A program made the position numbers and the translations under genes. Shown piece by piece: positions 46,748-57,764 of a stretch of 64,000 nt of DNA. How positions within the stretch are numbered: the stretch's first letter is position 1; every line of letters begins with the position of its first letter. The stretch is from Teredinibacter turnerae T7901 (GTDB taxonomy: Bacteria; Pseudomonadota; Gammaproteobacteria; Pseudomonadales; Cellvibrionaceae), in the NCBI RefSeq assembly GCF_000023025.1, contig NC_012997.1, positions 1,534,764 to 1,598,763 on the forward strand. Direction: 5' to 3'. The notes beneath the pieces are model-generated. The model made no database searches, was not told where the DNA came from, and saw only the letters and a list, made by a program, of their open reading frames with translations.

Positions 46748-46763
46748 AGCAATCGTTATGCCG
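46748..46763 (-). promoter_or_regulatory. Sigma-54 promoter of nifB
   Basis: On the minus strand GGCATAACGATTGC has GG and GC exactly ten bases apart, the sigma-54 -24/-12 geometry, with TTGC at -12. The element is about 75 bases upstream of the nifB ATG. The -24 half deviates (CGGCAT instead of TGGCAC). Confidence 0.75.
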
Positions 46764-46816
46764 TGATTATAAGTATCTGATTTAAAAGGATAAATGTTCT
46801 ATTTTGAAAGGTTTTT

Positions 46817-46832
46817 TGTTGGTCTCCATACA
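46817..46832. promoter_or_regulatory. NifA upstream activator site 1 for nifB
   Basis: TGT and ACA flank exactly ten bases (TGT-N10-ACA), the NifA consensus, about 55 bases upstream of the -24 element. Confidence 0.7.
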
Positions 46833-46849
46833 AAGCGTGAGGTAAAGCT

Positions 46850-46865
46850 TGTATGGTGTACGACA
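46850..46865. promoter_or_regulatory. NifA upstream activator site 2 for nifB
   Basis: A second TGT-N10-ACA whose start is 33 bases from the first, about three helical turns, so two NifA dimers could bind on one face. Confidence 0.68.
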
Positions 46866-46993
46866 CATCCTTGTGTCTATGTGACGCTACATCGCTGGAG
46901 TACGAACAAACGGGGTATTCTTTTCGCTCAGGAAATTGAAAGCGAACGAAGTCCACCCGGTCGATGACGACAAAAAGGTATTGCGTACCTGGG

Positions 46994-48580
46994 TTAAATC
47001 TTGCGGACGTTGATATTCAGCGTTTGAATACGATAAGCAATTTGACGAGGTGTCATACCCAAGAGGCGCGCTGCTTTGGCTTGAACCCATCCAGCCTGTT
47101 CAAGTGCTGCAATGACTTTTTCGCGCTCATCCAGGTTTTCATCTGTCAGATCTGTTGGCGGAATATTGATGTGGGATGGATGAGGGTTAACTTCCTGGTT
47201 TAAGCCCGTCATTGAAATTGCGTCGCAGTCGACACTACCGTCTTCGCTCATAATCGACGCCCGTTCAAGACAGTTTTCGAGTTCTCGAACGTTCCCGGGC
47301 CAGCTGTAATTCATCAGCATTCCAATTGCTCTATTGGTCAGGGTTAGGGTGCGATTTTGTTTGTCTGACAGTTTGGAAAGTAAAAATTCAGCAAGCTCAG
47401 GAATGTCAGCACGCCGTTCGCGCAATGGAGGTATCTTGATAGTCATTACGTTTAAACGGTAGTACAAGTCCTCCCGAAATTTGCCTTTTTCAACCTCAGC
47501 TTCCAGGTTGCGATTGGTGGCCGCTACGATGCGCAGATCGACGCGGATTGTCTGGGTTCCTCCAACGCGTTCAAACTCCCCCTCTTGCAGAATTCGCAGA
47601 AGCTTAGCTTGAAACATGGGAGAAATCTCACCAATTTCGTCTAAGAAGAGCGTACCGCCGTGGGCTTGTTCGAAACGACCTTTTCGCTGTTTGATCGCGC
47701 CGGTAAACGCGCCTTTTTCATGGCCAAAGAGTTCGGATTCCAAAAGCGTTTCTGGAAGAGCCGCACAATTTAACCGCACATAAGGCTGTTTAGCACGAGG
47801 CGAGTTGTAGTGAATTGCACTGGATATAAGTTCTTTACCTGTGCCCGATTCACCGAGAACCAGTACGGTACTATCCCATTTTGCCACGCGTCGTGCTTGA
47901 TCGAATACGCGTCGCATAGATGAGGTATGGCCGATAACCATATTCTCGAAGCCGAACTTGCCTCGAACTTCCCGTCTGAGCTCATCTCGCTCGCTGGCTA
48001 TTTCTTCGCCCAATTCGACATTTATTAAAAGCCGTACTGTTTGCGACAGCAGATGAGCCACGGTCTCCATAAAGCGGGTACGTTCGTTGAGTAAATCATC
48101 CGCAGGTGTGTCTGGCTGAGCCGCGAGAACGCCGATAATAAGGCCTTCGTTGTTTTCAATCGGAACACCAATGAAGGGCAGTTCGAAATCGTACAGTGCC
48201 AAGCGGTCGAGGAAGTTCGGCTCCGCTGATATGCGGCCAAGAACAATCGGATTACCGTGGCTTAGGATGCGGCCAATAATCCCTTCACCACTACGGTATT
48301 TAACATTGCCGACTTTTACGTTGTCGCCGTCCCCGCTATAAATGGCTGACACTTGTACGGCACTGTATTCTGGATCACTGATGGAGATGAGCCCGTGCTG
48401 CATACCGGCAACTTCATGGAGTACCTGCAGCACTTCCTGAAATGTTTTTTCAATATTATCTGAGTGACATATGATCTGAGAAATGCTACTAACGGCGAGC
48501 ATTTCCTTTTCAAGAAGTTCGGTGCGCGTAACCGACTTCGGCGGAGAGAGCACAGAATTTTTCGTATTCATCTTTAACAT
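46994..48580 (-). CDS. nifA: NifA, nitrogen fixation activator
   Basis: A 528-residue sigma-54 activator. Residues about 25-185 are a GAF domain; residues about 205-440 are an AAA+ domain with Walker A GESGTGKE, the GAFTGA loop that contacts sigma-54, and the R-finger region; the last 45 residues are a Fis-type helix-turn-helix ([22 protein letters not shown]). It lacks the interdomain cysteine cluster of the rhizobial, oxygen-sensing NifA, which agrees with control by the NifL protein encoded upstream. The ATG at 48580 follows AGAGACA; an ATG three codons on is possible. Confidence 0.95.
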   Translation of the reverse strand: MLKMNTKNSVLSPPKSVTRTELLEKEMLAVSSISQIICHSDNIEKTFQEVLQVLHEVAGMQHGLISISDPEYSAVQVSAIYSGDGDNVKVGNVKYRSGEGIIGRILSHGNPIVLGRISAEPNFLDRLALYDFELPFIGVPIENNEGLIIGVLAAQPDTPADDLLNERTRFMETVAHLLSQTVRLLINVELGEEIASERDELRREVRGKFGFENMVIGHTSSMRRVFDQARRVAKWDSTVLVLGESGTGKELISSAIHYNSPRAKQPYVRLNCAALPETLLESELFGHEKGAFTGAIKQRKGRFEQAHGGTLFLDEIGEISPMFQAKLLRILQEGEFERVGGTQTIRVDLRIVAATNRNLEAEVEKGKFREDLYYRLNVMTIKIPPLRERRADIPELAEFLLSKLSDKQNRTLTLTNRAIGMLMNYSWPGNVRELENCLERASIMSEDGSVDCDAISMTGLNQEVNPHPSHINIPPTDLTDENLDEREKVIAALEQAGWVQAKAARLLGMTPRQIAYRIQTLNINVRKI

Positions 48581-48636
48581 TGTCTCTGCAACTTGTTTTT
48601 CACGCCTAAGGGATCGTCAACTGAAGGTTTTACCCA

Positions 48637-50413
<1,777 letters not shown>

Positions 50414-50429
50414 TGTTGCCTAGCCGACA
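50414..50429. promoter_or_regulatory. NifA site 1 upstream of rnfA
   Basis: TGT-N10-ACA, 153 bases upstream of the -24 element of the rnf promoter. Confidence 0.66.
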
Positions 50430-50457
50430 AAATATCAGTGCTACATAATTTTTATTT

Positions 50458-50473
50458 TGTCGTTAATGCGACA
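50458..50473. promoter_or_regulatory. NifA site 2 upstream of rnfA
   Basis: A second TGT-N10-ACA, starting 44 bases after the first (about four helical turns) and about 110 bases upstream of the sigma-54 element. Confidence 0.68.
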
Positions 50474-50581
50474 ATTTATCGCCTGTGATAAACCCCAGAT
50501 TTAGGCGTTTTCACCCAACCTAATTAAGCTAGATCAAAAAAAACGTATCTAAACTGACAAACTAAGCGGGCCAAAATCCCG

Positions 50582-50597
50582 TGGCACACAAGATGCA
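50582..50597 (+). promoter_or_regulatory. Sigma-54 promoter of rnfABCDGE
   Basis: TGGCACACAAGATGCA matches the sigma-54 consensus TGGCACG-N4-TTGCA at 13 of the informative positions, with GG and GC ten bases apart. It lies 40 bases upstream of the rnfA ATG. Confidence 0.85.
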
Positions 50598-50636
50598 TCG
50601 CCGCTATCAAGAACAATTTTGTAGCGACGGGGATAC

Positions 50637-51224
50637 ATGACGATGGAGTATATCAGCCTGCTTATTGGTACCGTCTTGGTGAATAACGTGGTCTTGGTTC
50701 GGTTTTTGGGTTTGTGCCCATTTATGGGTGTGTCCGGAAAGTTGAACACTTCCATCGGCATGAGTGCCGCGACGACATTTGTCATGACACTCGCATCCGG
50801 CTGCAGTTGGTTGTTGGAGGCGTATGTATTGCAGCCTCTGGATATCGGTTTTTTGCGGATACTTTCGTACATCCTGGTTATTGCTGGTGTCGTTCAGTTT
50901 ACTGAAACCGCGATCAAAAAATTCAGCCCTGCTTTGTACCGTTCGCTGGGGATTTACCTACCTTTAATTACTACTAACTGCGCGGTTCTCGGTGTACCGC
51001 TTATAAGTGTGCGCGAGCAACAAAGCTTTCTTCAGGCGTTGGTATTTGGTCTTGGCTCGGCTTTGGGGTTTTGTCTGATTATGGTGATATTCGCAGGCAT
51101 TCGTGAACGACTTCTACTCGCACAGGTTCCAAAGGCTTTTGCCGGGCCTCCAGTGGCGCTTGTGACTGCGGGCTTGTTGGCGATGACCTTTCTCGGATTT
51201 AGCGGCTTGGTTAAAGGTGTGTAA
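50637..51224 (+). CDS. rnfA: RnfA, membrane subunit of the Rnf electron-transport complex
   Basis: A 195-residue integral membrane protein with six hydrophobic helices ([48 protein letters not shown]) and the conserved [10 protein letters not shown] and ITTNCAVLG cysteines that bind a [2Fe-2S] cluster between RnfA and RnfE. Rnf uses the ion gradient to drive low-potential electrons from NADH to ferredoxin for nitrogenase. It begins the operon under a sigma-54 promoter. A second ATG two codons on is also possible. Confidence 0.95.
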   Translation: MTMEYISLLIGTVLVNNVVLVRFLGLCPFMGVSGKLNTSIGMSAATTFVMTLASGCSWLLEAYVLQPLDIGFLRILSYILVIAGVVQFTETAIKKFSPALYRSLGIYLPLITTNCAVLGVPLISVREQQSFLQALVFGLGSALGFCLIMVIFAGIRERLLLAQVPKAFAGPPVALVTAGLLAMTFLGFSGLVKGV

Positions 51225-51251
51225 TTTAAGTCTTAACGTAATACAGGATTA

Positions 51252-51794
51252 GTGGGGATTCTGATTATGGTACTGGCCATTTTAGCAATTACAGTTTTGG
51301 GTGCAGGCTTAGGTCTTTTGTTGGGTATTGCCGGTAAGGTTTTCGCGGTTGAAGAAGAAAATCCTCTGGTGAAAGAGATCGAAGATATATTGCCTGGAAG
51401 TCAGTGCGGCCAATGTGGCTTTCCCGGCTGCTCACCAGCAGCAAAGGCGGTGGTTGATGGTGAGATAGGTATTAATTTCTGCCCGCCAGGCGGTCGCGCC
51501 TTGGTGGAAGATCTGGCGAAATTGCTGGACATCGATCCAAATTCCGTTGGAGAAGTTGCCAAGCCATTAGTGGCTGCGATTAATGAGGAGCTTTGTGTCG
51601 GCTGCACTAAATGTTTTAAAGCGTGCCCGACCGACGCGGTAGTCGGCGCGAACGGCCAAATCCATGTGGTTATATCGTCGGCTTGTACTGGCTGTAAAAA
51701 ATGCCAGGAAGCGTGTCCGGAAAATTGCATCTCAATGTCTCCGGAAGAGGAATCGCTCAACACCTGGCACTGGCCCAAACCGCACGCGGCCTAG
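51252..51794 (+). CDS. rnfB: RnfB, ferredoxin-type Rnf subunit
   Basis: A 180-residue protein: an N-terminal membrane helix, the Fe-S motif CGQCGFPGC (with the later Cys of FCPPGG), and two [4Fe-4S] motifs, CVGCTKCFKACP and CTGCKKCQEACP. It passes electrons to soluble ferredoxin at the cytoplasmic face. The frame opens with GTG at 51252; an ATG at 51267 is an alternative, and AGGA six bases upstream slightly favours the GTG. Confidence 0.93.
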   Translation: MGILIMVLAILAITVLGAGLGLLLGIAGKVFAVEEENPLVKEIEDILPGSQCGQCGFPGCSPAAKAVVDGEIGINFCPPGGRALVEDLAKLLDIDPNSVGEVAKPLVAAINEELCVGCTKCFKACPTDAVVGANGQIHVVISSACTGCKKCQEACPENCISMSPEEESLNTWHWPKPHAA

Positions 51795-51967
51795 GCCGTT
51801 TGGAATTAACGCTACTTTTTCGCTTCTACCCTTGGCGAACTGATCAGAAATATGGTGTGTGTTCGCAACGCCTGACGTGAATTTATAAATGTATTGGCAG
51901 TAAACGTCAGCGTACAGTTTCTGTTTGACTAACAAAAAATTTAGATGTCCCGGGAGGCGTCGACGTC
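51795..51967. other. Spacer between rnfB and rnfC with inverted repeat
   Basis: At 173 bases it is unusual, since the following rnf genes overlap. It contains CTGACGT and ACGTCAG as an inverted repeat (25-base loop) near 51870-51910. No gene was found in it. Confidence 0.5.
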
Positions 51968-53485
51968 ATGTTGCGTGGTTTATTGAAGTTGCCTCAAGTT
52001 CGTGGCGGTGTGCATCCAGTCGGTCACAAAGATCGATCGGCCGCACTTCATATTTTGGAGCTCCCTCTGCCGGAACGCCTGTATCTTCCACTGCGTCAGC
52101 ATGCTGGTGCTGACGCAATCCCAGTGGTTAAAGTTGGCGATAAAGTTTTAAAAGGTCAGATGGTTGCAGTGGCGCCATCGGAAATATCAGCGCCGGTGCA
52201 TGCCTCAAGTTCTGGTAGGGTAGTCGACATCGCCGAGATAATGGCTCCCCACCCTTCAGGTCTTAAATCTACGGCAATCATCATTGATACAGATGGAGAA
52301 GACCGCTGGATTGATACGGGTGTGAGCGGTGACCCATACGACGAAGAGCCGTTAACTCTGGCCAACCGCGTCGCTAACGCGGGAATTGTTGGTATGGGCG
52401 GCGCCATCTTTCCTGCTGCTGTTAAGCTAAAGCAGGGTACGCGTCACGAAATAAAGACCGTGCTGGTCAATGGTAGTGAATGTGAGCCCTTTTTAACTTG
52501 CGACGATAGGCTGATGCGAGAGAAGGCTGAAGAAATCGTTGAAGGTGCGCGATTAATTCGGCATATCTTGCGTGCCTATAAAGCTGTGATAGCAATCGAA
52601 GACAACAAGCCTGAAGCGATCGCCGCTATGCGTGCGGCTGCAGAACCTTACGGCATGGTAGAAGTCGAGGCCGTGCCTTCTATGTACCCGATGGGTTCCG
52701 CCAAGCAGTTGATCCAGGAAATTACCGGCCGTGAAGTCCCTGCCGGGGCGCGTAGCACTTCGGTTGGGGTATTGGTACACAACGTGGGTACAGTGTATGC
52801 GATTCATCAGGCTTTAACATACGGCCGACCATTGGTTTCGAGAATCGTAACTGTTGCTGGTGGTGCGATTAATCGGCCGCGAAATGTGAACGCGCTGGTG
52901 GGCACTCCGGTTCAGCATTTAATAGACGCGTGCGGAGGATTAAATGGCGATCCCGCTAAGCTGATATTGGGCGGTCCAATGATGGGGGTGCCCTTACTGT
53001 CAACTCAAGTGCCAACAATTAAGGGGGCGACAGGTGTGCTGGCCTTGGCAAAACATGAGGTCCCACGTTCAGAGGCATCCCCCTGTATTCGCTGCGCCAG
53101 TTGTGTCGAAGCTTGCCCAATGGGCTTGCTACCACTGGAAATGGCGGCGCGCTCCCGCGCTGACGACTTTGAAGGTGCCGATGACTACGGCCTGCGTGAT
53201 TGCATCTTGTGTGGCTCCTGTGCCTATGTATGCCCTTCACATATTCCTTTAGTGCAATACTTTCAGTACGCAAAGGGTGAGCAGGATGCGAAGCGGACGG
53301 CAACTAAAAAAATGGACTATACGGTCGAATTAAGTTTGGCTAAACAAGCTCGCATCGATGCAGAGAAAGCAGCCAAAGCAGCCGAAAAAGCTGCTAAAAA
53401 AGCGGCGAAAAAGAAACCGGTCACTGCCACAAAACCTGCAGAGACTGATGAAATAAAGTCGCCGTCTGAGGAGGAGTCTGTATGA
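51968..53485 (+). CDS. rnfC: RnfC, NADH/FMN and Fe-S subunit
   Basis: A 505-residue cytoplasmic subunit. GGVHPVGHKDRS, the NADH-binding GMGGAIFPAAVKL and FMN region VNGSECEPFLTCDDRLM are followed by two ferredoxin motifs (CIRCASCVEACPMG, CILCGSCAYVCPSHIP) and a lysine/alanine-rich tail (EKAAKAAEKAAKKAAKKK). It takes electrons from NADH. The ATG at 51968 has GGAGG ten bases upstream. The tail is typical of RnfC C-termini, length variable. Confidence 0.94.
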   Translation: MLRGLLKLPQVRGGVHPVGHKDRSAALHILELPLPERLYLPLRQHAGADAIPVVKVGDKVLKGQMVAVAPSEISAPVHASSSGRVVDIAEIMAPHPSGLKSTAIIIDTDGEDRWIDTGVSGDPYDEEPLTLANRVANAGIVGMGGAIFPAAVKLKQGTRHEIKTVLVNGSECEPFLTCDDRLMREKAEEIVEGARLIRHILRAYKAVIAIEDNKPEAIAAMRAAAEPYGMVEVEAVPSMYPMGSAKQLIQEITGREVPAGARSTSVGVLVHNVGTVYAIHQALTYGRPLVSRIVTVAGGAINRPRNVNALVGTPVQHLIDACGGLNGDPAKLILGGPMMGVPLLSTQVPTIKGATGVLALAKHEVPRSEASPCIRCASCVEACPMGLLPLEMAARSRADDFEGADDYGLRDCILCGSCAYVCPSHIPLVQYFQYAKGEQDAKRTATKKMDYTVELSLAKQARIDAEKAAKAAEKAAKKAAKKKPVTATKPAETDEIKSPSEEESV

Positions 53486-54582
53486 GCGATGCTACGGTAT
53501 TTTCTTCACCCTTCGCGCATACGGGAAACTCCGTTACCTACGTAATGTTACAGGTTTGTTTTGCGCTCGTTCCCTGCACCTTGTTTGGCTTATACCTGTT
53601 CGGATGGCCGGCAATATTTCTGTTTGTTGTAACTTGCGCGGCAGCTGTTTTCACTGAACTACTGTGCTTGTACTGGTTAAAACAACCTTGGTACAGAGTT
53701 CTCGATGGTTCTGCACTCCTTACTGGATGGCTGATCGCCATTACCTTGCCACCCTGGGCTCCTTGGTGGATTGGCGTTGTCGGCGCGTTTTTCGGCGTTG
53801 CAGTGGGTAAGCAGTTGTATGGTGGAATTGGCCAGAATATTTTTAACCCGGCTATGCTGGCACGTACTGCGCTACTAATCACTTTCCCTGTGCAGTTAAC
53901 CAGCTGGGTCGCGCCTGCGCCTTTGGGATCGGAGCTAGCACCAACTTTACTGCAAAGTCTCTCAATAACCTTCGCATCAGCGCCAGCGCCTGATGCGCTT
54001 ACAGGCGCAACAGCGCTTGGCCACCTGAAAACAGCGTTAACCCTGGATCATTCTGCGAGTGATGTATTAGCCAATGACTTCGTCTGGTGGAAAGCGTTGC
54101 TAGGCATGAGTGCAGGCAGTATGGGTGAAACTTCCGAAGTATTGGTTTTACTCGGTGCAGTGTTTTTAATGTGGCGGCGTATTATTCGATGGGAAATACC
54201 TGTTTCTATGCTAGCAACTCTAGCGGTTTTTTCGCTGATTTTCCAAGTTGCTGACGGTGAAAATTATGCCGGTGTTTTGTTTCACTTAACTTCGGGTGGT
54301 GTTCTGTTAGGTGCATTTTTTATCGCAACAGACCCGATTACTTCACCCATTAGCCGGCTAGCGAAACTAATATTTGGCGCTGGGTGCGGACTATTGGTAT
54401 TTGTTATCCGAAATTGGGGCGGATTTCCGGAAGCGGTGGCATTTTCCGTTTTGTTTATGAATTCACTCACGCCGCTGATTGATCGCTACTGTCGGCCCAG
54501 GGTGTATGGTCGACTACCGGGTGGAAAGCCTTTACCACCGCTTTCTTCAGTTGATCTAGCTAGAGAGGTCAAACGACGATGA
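53482..54582 (+). CDS. rnfD: RnfD, membrane subunit with covalent FMN
   Basis: A 366-residue protein with about ten transmembrane helices. The flavinylation motif resembles the SGATALG type (DALTGATALGH, residues about 174-184), where a Thr carries FMN. It overlaps rnfC by four bases (ATGA) and rnfG by four bases, so the group is translationally coupled. Confidence 0.93.
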   Translation: MSDATVFSSPFAHTGNSVTYVMLQVCFALVPCTLFGLYLFGWPAIFLFVVTCAAAVFTELLCLYWLKQPWYRVLDGSALLTGWLIAITLPPWAPWWIGVVGAFFGVAVGKQLYGGIGQNIFNPAMLARTALLITFPVQLTSWVAPAPLGSELAPTLLQSLSITFASAPAPDALTGATALGHLKTALTLDHSASDVLANDFVWWKALLGMSAGSMGETSEVLVLLGAVFLMWRRIIRWEIPVSMLATLAVFSLIFQVADGENYAGVLFHLTSGGVLLGAFFIATDPITSPISRLAKLIFGAGCGLLVFVIRNWGGFPEAVAFSVLFMNSLTPLIDRYCRPRVYGRLPGGKPLPPLSSVDLAREVKRR

Positions 54583-55235
54583 CAGCCTTAGCAATTAATT
54601 TAGAGAGCTTGCGAAATCGGGTTGATTATCAAGGCGGCATTCTCGGATTTATATGTGCGGTGGTGACGATTCTTTTGGTCGTTGGTCAACAGCAAACTTA
54701 TGCACCTATTCAGGCCCGGCTAGCGGAAGACCGACAGGCTATATTGGCGCAAGTACTGCCACAGGCATATTTTGACAACGACCCGCTTCACAACGCTACC
54801 GAAATAGTCGATGCATCGCTGTCGGATTCTCCAATTCAGGTTTATACCGCGACTAAGAATGGAACTGCGAGCGCATTTGTTTTTCAGGTCGAAACAGAAG
54901 GTTATGGTGGCACAATTACTTTAATGTTAGCGCTAACGCCCCAAGGAGAAATAGTCGGTTTACGCACCTTGAGTCACAAGGAAACACCGGGGCTCGCGGA
55001 CAAAATTGAAACGGATAAGAGTGATTGGATATTGGGTTTTAATGGTCTTTCTTTAACTAATACCGCAAAAGAAAAGTGGGCAGTAAAGAAGGACGGGGGT
55101 CAGTTCGATCAATTCACTGGCGCGACAATTACACCGCGTGCTGTTGTAAAAGGCGTGGTGAGTGGACTTGAGTTTTACGCAAGACAATCCGAAAAACTTT
55201 TGCAAAACGCTAAGGCGGAGGGCGAGCAGTCATGA
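54579..55235 (+). CDS. rnfG: RnfG, periplasmic FMN-binding subunit
   Basis: A 218-residue protein with one N-terminal membrane helix ([16 protein letters not shown]) and a periplasmic FMN-binding domain; the S/TGAT motif appears as [15 protein letters not shown]. It overlaps rnfD and rnfE by four bases each. Confidence 0.92.
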   Translation: MTALAINLESLRNRVDYQGGILGFICAVVTILLVVGQQQTYAPIQARLAEDRQAILAQVLPQAYFDNDPLHNATEIVDASLSDSPIQVYTATKNGTASAFVFQVETEGYGGTITLMLALTPQGEIVGLRTLSHKETPGLADKIETDKSDWILGFNGLSLTNTAKEKWAVKKDGGQFDQFTGATITPRAVVKGVVSGLEFYARQSEKLLQNAKAEGEQS

Positions 55236-55993
55236 ATCAGGAACTCAGCGAGCAATCACCCGATTCTCACGACGACTGCTCGAGCTGTGCGTCGACCAAT
55301 GGTGAAGCGGTTAAACGCTATCGCGATTACTTTAGTTTCGGTATCTGGGAAAACAATATAGCGCTTGTGCAACTCCTAGGGCTGTGCCCCGTGATGGCGG
55401 TGACCACATCTGCCACCAACGGACTGGGAATGGGGATTGCTACGACGGCGGTACTGATCATTTCGAGCGTTCTTGTATCTGCTTTGCGACATACCATACC
55501 AGCGCAAGTGCGAAACCCGGTAATGATTGCAATAATTGCGGGCACAGTTACCTTGGTCGACTTAGCAATGAACGCCTGGATGCATGAACTCTACAAAGTG
55601 CTTGGCTTGTTTATCGCCTTGATTGTAACCAATTGCGCGATACTCGGTCGAACCGAAGCGTTTGCGATGAAACAGCCTCCGATGGCCGCTTTAGCCGATG
55701 GTGTCGGCATGGGATTGGGCTTTACATGGGCATTGGTTCTGCTGGGTGGTGCCCGCGAAATCTTAGGCAGCGGTACACTCTTTGCTCACGCTTCATCTTT
55801 ACTAGGTAGTCATTTTGAATGGCTTGAAATTACTTTCGTCGAGGTCGACTCGGGTGTTCTTTTAGCAATATTGCCGCCCGGTGGTTTTATCGTGTTGGGA
55901 ATTATGATTGCCTTAAAGCGCGTGGTGGACGAGCGCATCGCTGCGGCCGGTAAGTCTGATGAGGGCGGAGATCTCGTTGCTATTCAATCCTGA
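55232..55993 (+). CDS. rnfE: RnfE, membrane subunit
   Basis: A 253-residue protein with six membrane helices, paired with RnfA in the family. It shows [17 protein letters not shown] and [15 protein letters not shown], the two cysteine-bearing signatures, and a hydrophilic N-terminus with a CSSC pair. The extra 35 residues at the N-terminus are longer than in E. coli RsxE. Confidence 0.93.
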   Translation: MNQELSEQSPDSHDDCSSCASTNGEAVKRYRDYFSFGIWENNIALVQLLGLCPVMAVTTSATNGLGMGIATTAVLIISSVLVSALRHTIPAQVRNPVMIAIIAGTVTLVDLAMNAWMHELYKVLGLFIALIVTNCAILGRTEAFAMKQPPMAALADGVGMGLGFTWALVLLGGAREILGSGTLFAHASSLLGSHFEWLEITFVEVDSGVLLAILPPGGFIVLGIMIALKRVVDERIAAAGKSDEGGDLVAIQS

Positions 55994-56316
55994 ACACCCA
56001 TTGGTTGAGCTAAAAGGCAGGTTGAGCTAAAAGACAGGTTGAGGGGAAGGGTAGTTAATGAATCGGCTTTCTCCAATGCTGGTTAAAGAGCGCGGTTGGC
56101 AGCAACATGAGAAAAATAGAGTTATCTGTCGGGTAGCTTAATTTTTCAAAAAATATCTGTTGGGCTTGTGGCTGTGGGTTTGTACAGGTCGTTATAGCGT
56201 TTGCAGTGCATCAGGTGCCTGGCGACGCGAAATAGAATCTCGAGTTTATGTATTTTAAGTCTCGTAAAGATACATCACTACAGATAGTAGAACGTTATGG
56301 CTGAGGGTAGGAAGCT
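55994..56316. other. Spacer between rnfE and rnfH with short tandem repeat
   Basis: Contains a 17-base unit (GGTTGAGCTAAAAGRCA) in two and a half copies from 56003 to 56043, the second with one substitution. I see no other element in the 323 bases. Confidence 0.6.
56003..56043. repeat. 17-base tandem repeat, 2.4 copies
   Basis: Units at 56003-56019 and 56020-56036 differ by one base, and a partial third unit ends at 56043. It may reflect slippage and has no evident function. Confidence 0.8.
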
Positions 56317-56583
56317 ATGAGAGTAGGATTGATATATGCTGGTGAAACGCAGGTTATGCTGCAGTGTCATGTGGATGACAACACCACCGTTGGTGATGCA
56401 ATTGAATCGTCGGGTATTCTACGCATGTGTCAGGATATTGATCTTAAACGCCACAAAATCGGTATCTATGGTCGATTTGTAAAGCTGGATAACGTGCTAA
56501 AAGAAGGTGATCGTATCGAGATATACAGGAAAATCACACGCGTATTAGATGACGATGATGATGACGAAGACGACGATGACTAA
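56317..56583 (+). CDS. rnfH: RnfH, ubiquitin-like protein
   Basis: An 88-residue RnfH-family protein: VGLIYAGETQVML, VGDAIESSGIL, IGIYGRFVKLDNVLKEGDRIEIYRKI. RnfH is needed for full nitrogenase activity in Azotobacter and accompanies the rnf1 operon. The last 14 residues are almost all Asp and Glu, an unusual acidic tail. TAGGAAG precedes the ATG by two bases of spacer. Confidence 0.9.
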   Translation: MRVGLIYAGETQVMLQCHVDDNTTVGDAIESSGILRMCQDIDLKRHKIGIYGRFVKLDNVLKEGDRIEIYRKITRVLDDDDDDEDDDD

Positions 56584-56932
56584 ATACAACGATCCATATT
56601 GGTGGATGCAGGAAAAGGTTTTAGATTCTGATGTTGCATGATTCTATTGGCTTGGCAATGAAACTTGCGAAGTTACTAATTGGGGCAGGGAAGCACCGCC
56701 ATCGCCCGATGGGCAATGTAGTTCATTGAAATATCAGAAAATTCATACATTTTCGCCAGTATTTCAAGTGTGCGCGATTAAATATATGGGATCATCTATT
56801 TAATCGCCAGGTTTATAGATACGCATTTGGAGTGGAGTTTCTCCATTTGTCACAGTTGATTGTTGGAACATTGAAATTATTAAAACCTCTTTTATCGAGC
56901 AATGAATCTTTCCCCTTTTTGAGGCGTAGCAT
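56584..56932. other. Gap between rnfH and nafY
   Basis: No gene found. TGGCA...TTGC at 56653-56669 resembles a sigma-54 site but its GG and GC are eleven rather than ten bases apart, so I do not claim it as a promoter. Confidence 0.5.
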
Positions 56933-57658
56933 ATGTCCGTACCCCAAATAAATAGAGAATCCGCTTTAAGAATTGCACTGGCAGCCAGGGTCCTACCCGG
57001 CATAGACGTAGGCATGCTTCTGGAGATAATTCATCAGCGAATCGAAGGTGAAATTAACGAAGAAACCCTAACGACGATAACTGTTACAGACCTGAAAACC
57101 GGTTTCGCCAGTGCCGATGGGGAAGAGGACGGGGAAGATATAGGCATTGGTTTGCCTGAAATGAAAGAGGCTGTACGCATTTTGTGGGGTGAGGCAAATG
57201 TAGAAGATCTTCCCGAAGTCACACCCTTGGAAGAGATTCCAGCGCGCTCTGTTCGTGTCGCTATTGCGTCGAATACGGCAGAGAAGCTTGATGGTCATTT
57301 TGGCAGTTGCTTACGATTTTTGGTCTATCAGGTTACTGTAGACTCCTATCAGCTGATTGATCTGCGCTCTGCGCTCGAGGCTGATCTTTCCGATGACCGC
57401 AACGCGTTCCGCGCTAATCTGATTGCTGATTGTCAGGTCTTATATGTGGTTTCTGTGGGCGGCCCTGCGGCGGCTAAGGTTGTTCGCGCAGGTGTTTATC
57501 CCATCAAAAAAATTGAAGGCGGTGAGGCGGCCGATATATTGGCCGAGCTCCAAAAGGTTATGGCCGGGTCGCCACCTCCATGGTTAGCGAAACACCTAGG
57601 CGATTCTGCAGAAAAACGTATTCGCTTCGAACACAGTTCGGAAGAAGACATTGTTTAA
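56933..57658 (+). CDS. nafY: NafY (gamma protein), FeMo-cofactor-binding chaperone
   Basis: A 241-residue protein. Residues 1-55 match the sterile-alpha-like N-terminal domain of NafY that binds apo-dinitrogenase; residues about 105-220 are the cofactor-binding NifX/NafY fold with LDGHFGSCLRFL, the His at position 122, close to the His121 known to bind FeMo-co in Azotobacter. NafY holds the cofactor for insertion into NifDK. It follows rnfH on the same strand, the gene order known from Azotobacter. Confidence 0.9.
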   Translation: MSVPQINRESALRIALAARVLPGIDVGMLLEIIHQRIEGEINEETLTTITVTDLKTGFASADGEEDGEDIGIGLPEMKEAVRILWGEANVEDLPEVTPLEEIPARSVRVAIASNTAEKLDGHFGSCLRFLVYQVTVDSYQLIDLRSALEADLSDDRNAFRANLIADCQVLYVVSVGGPAAAKVVRAGVYPIKKIEGGEAADILAELQKVMAGSPPPWLAKHLGDSAEKRIRFEHSSEEDIV

Positions 57659-57684
57659 CATACCCACTTCCACATCTGCCTAGC

Positions 57685-57710
57685 AGGCAAGCTACCGCTG
57701 TCTGCCTTTT
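57685..57710 (+). terminator. Possible terminator between nafY and modC
   Basis: AGGCA and TGCCT form the outer stem with an inner AGC/GCT, followed by TTTT. The genes are convergent, so a terminator is expected here. Weak stem. Confidence 0.35.
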
Positions 57711-57764
57711 GTTAACTGGGTAAGTGTATTCGAACGGAAAAACATATTCGATCTTTAGCATTGC

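Noticed and set aside
56653-56669. Sigma-54-like element before nafY (TGGCA...TTGC)
   Set aside because: GG and GC are eleven bases apart, whereas sigma-54 promoters need ten.
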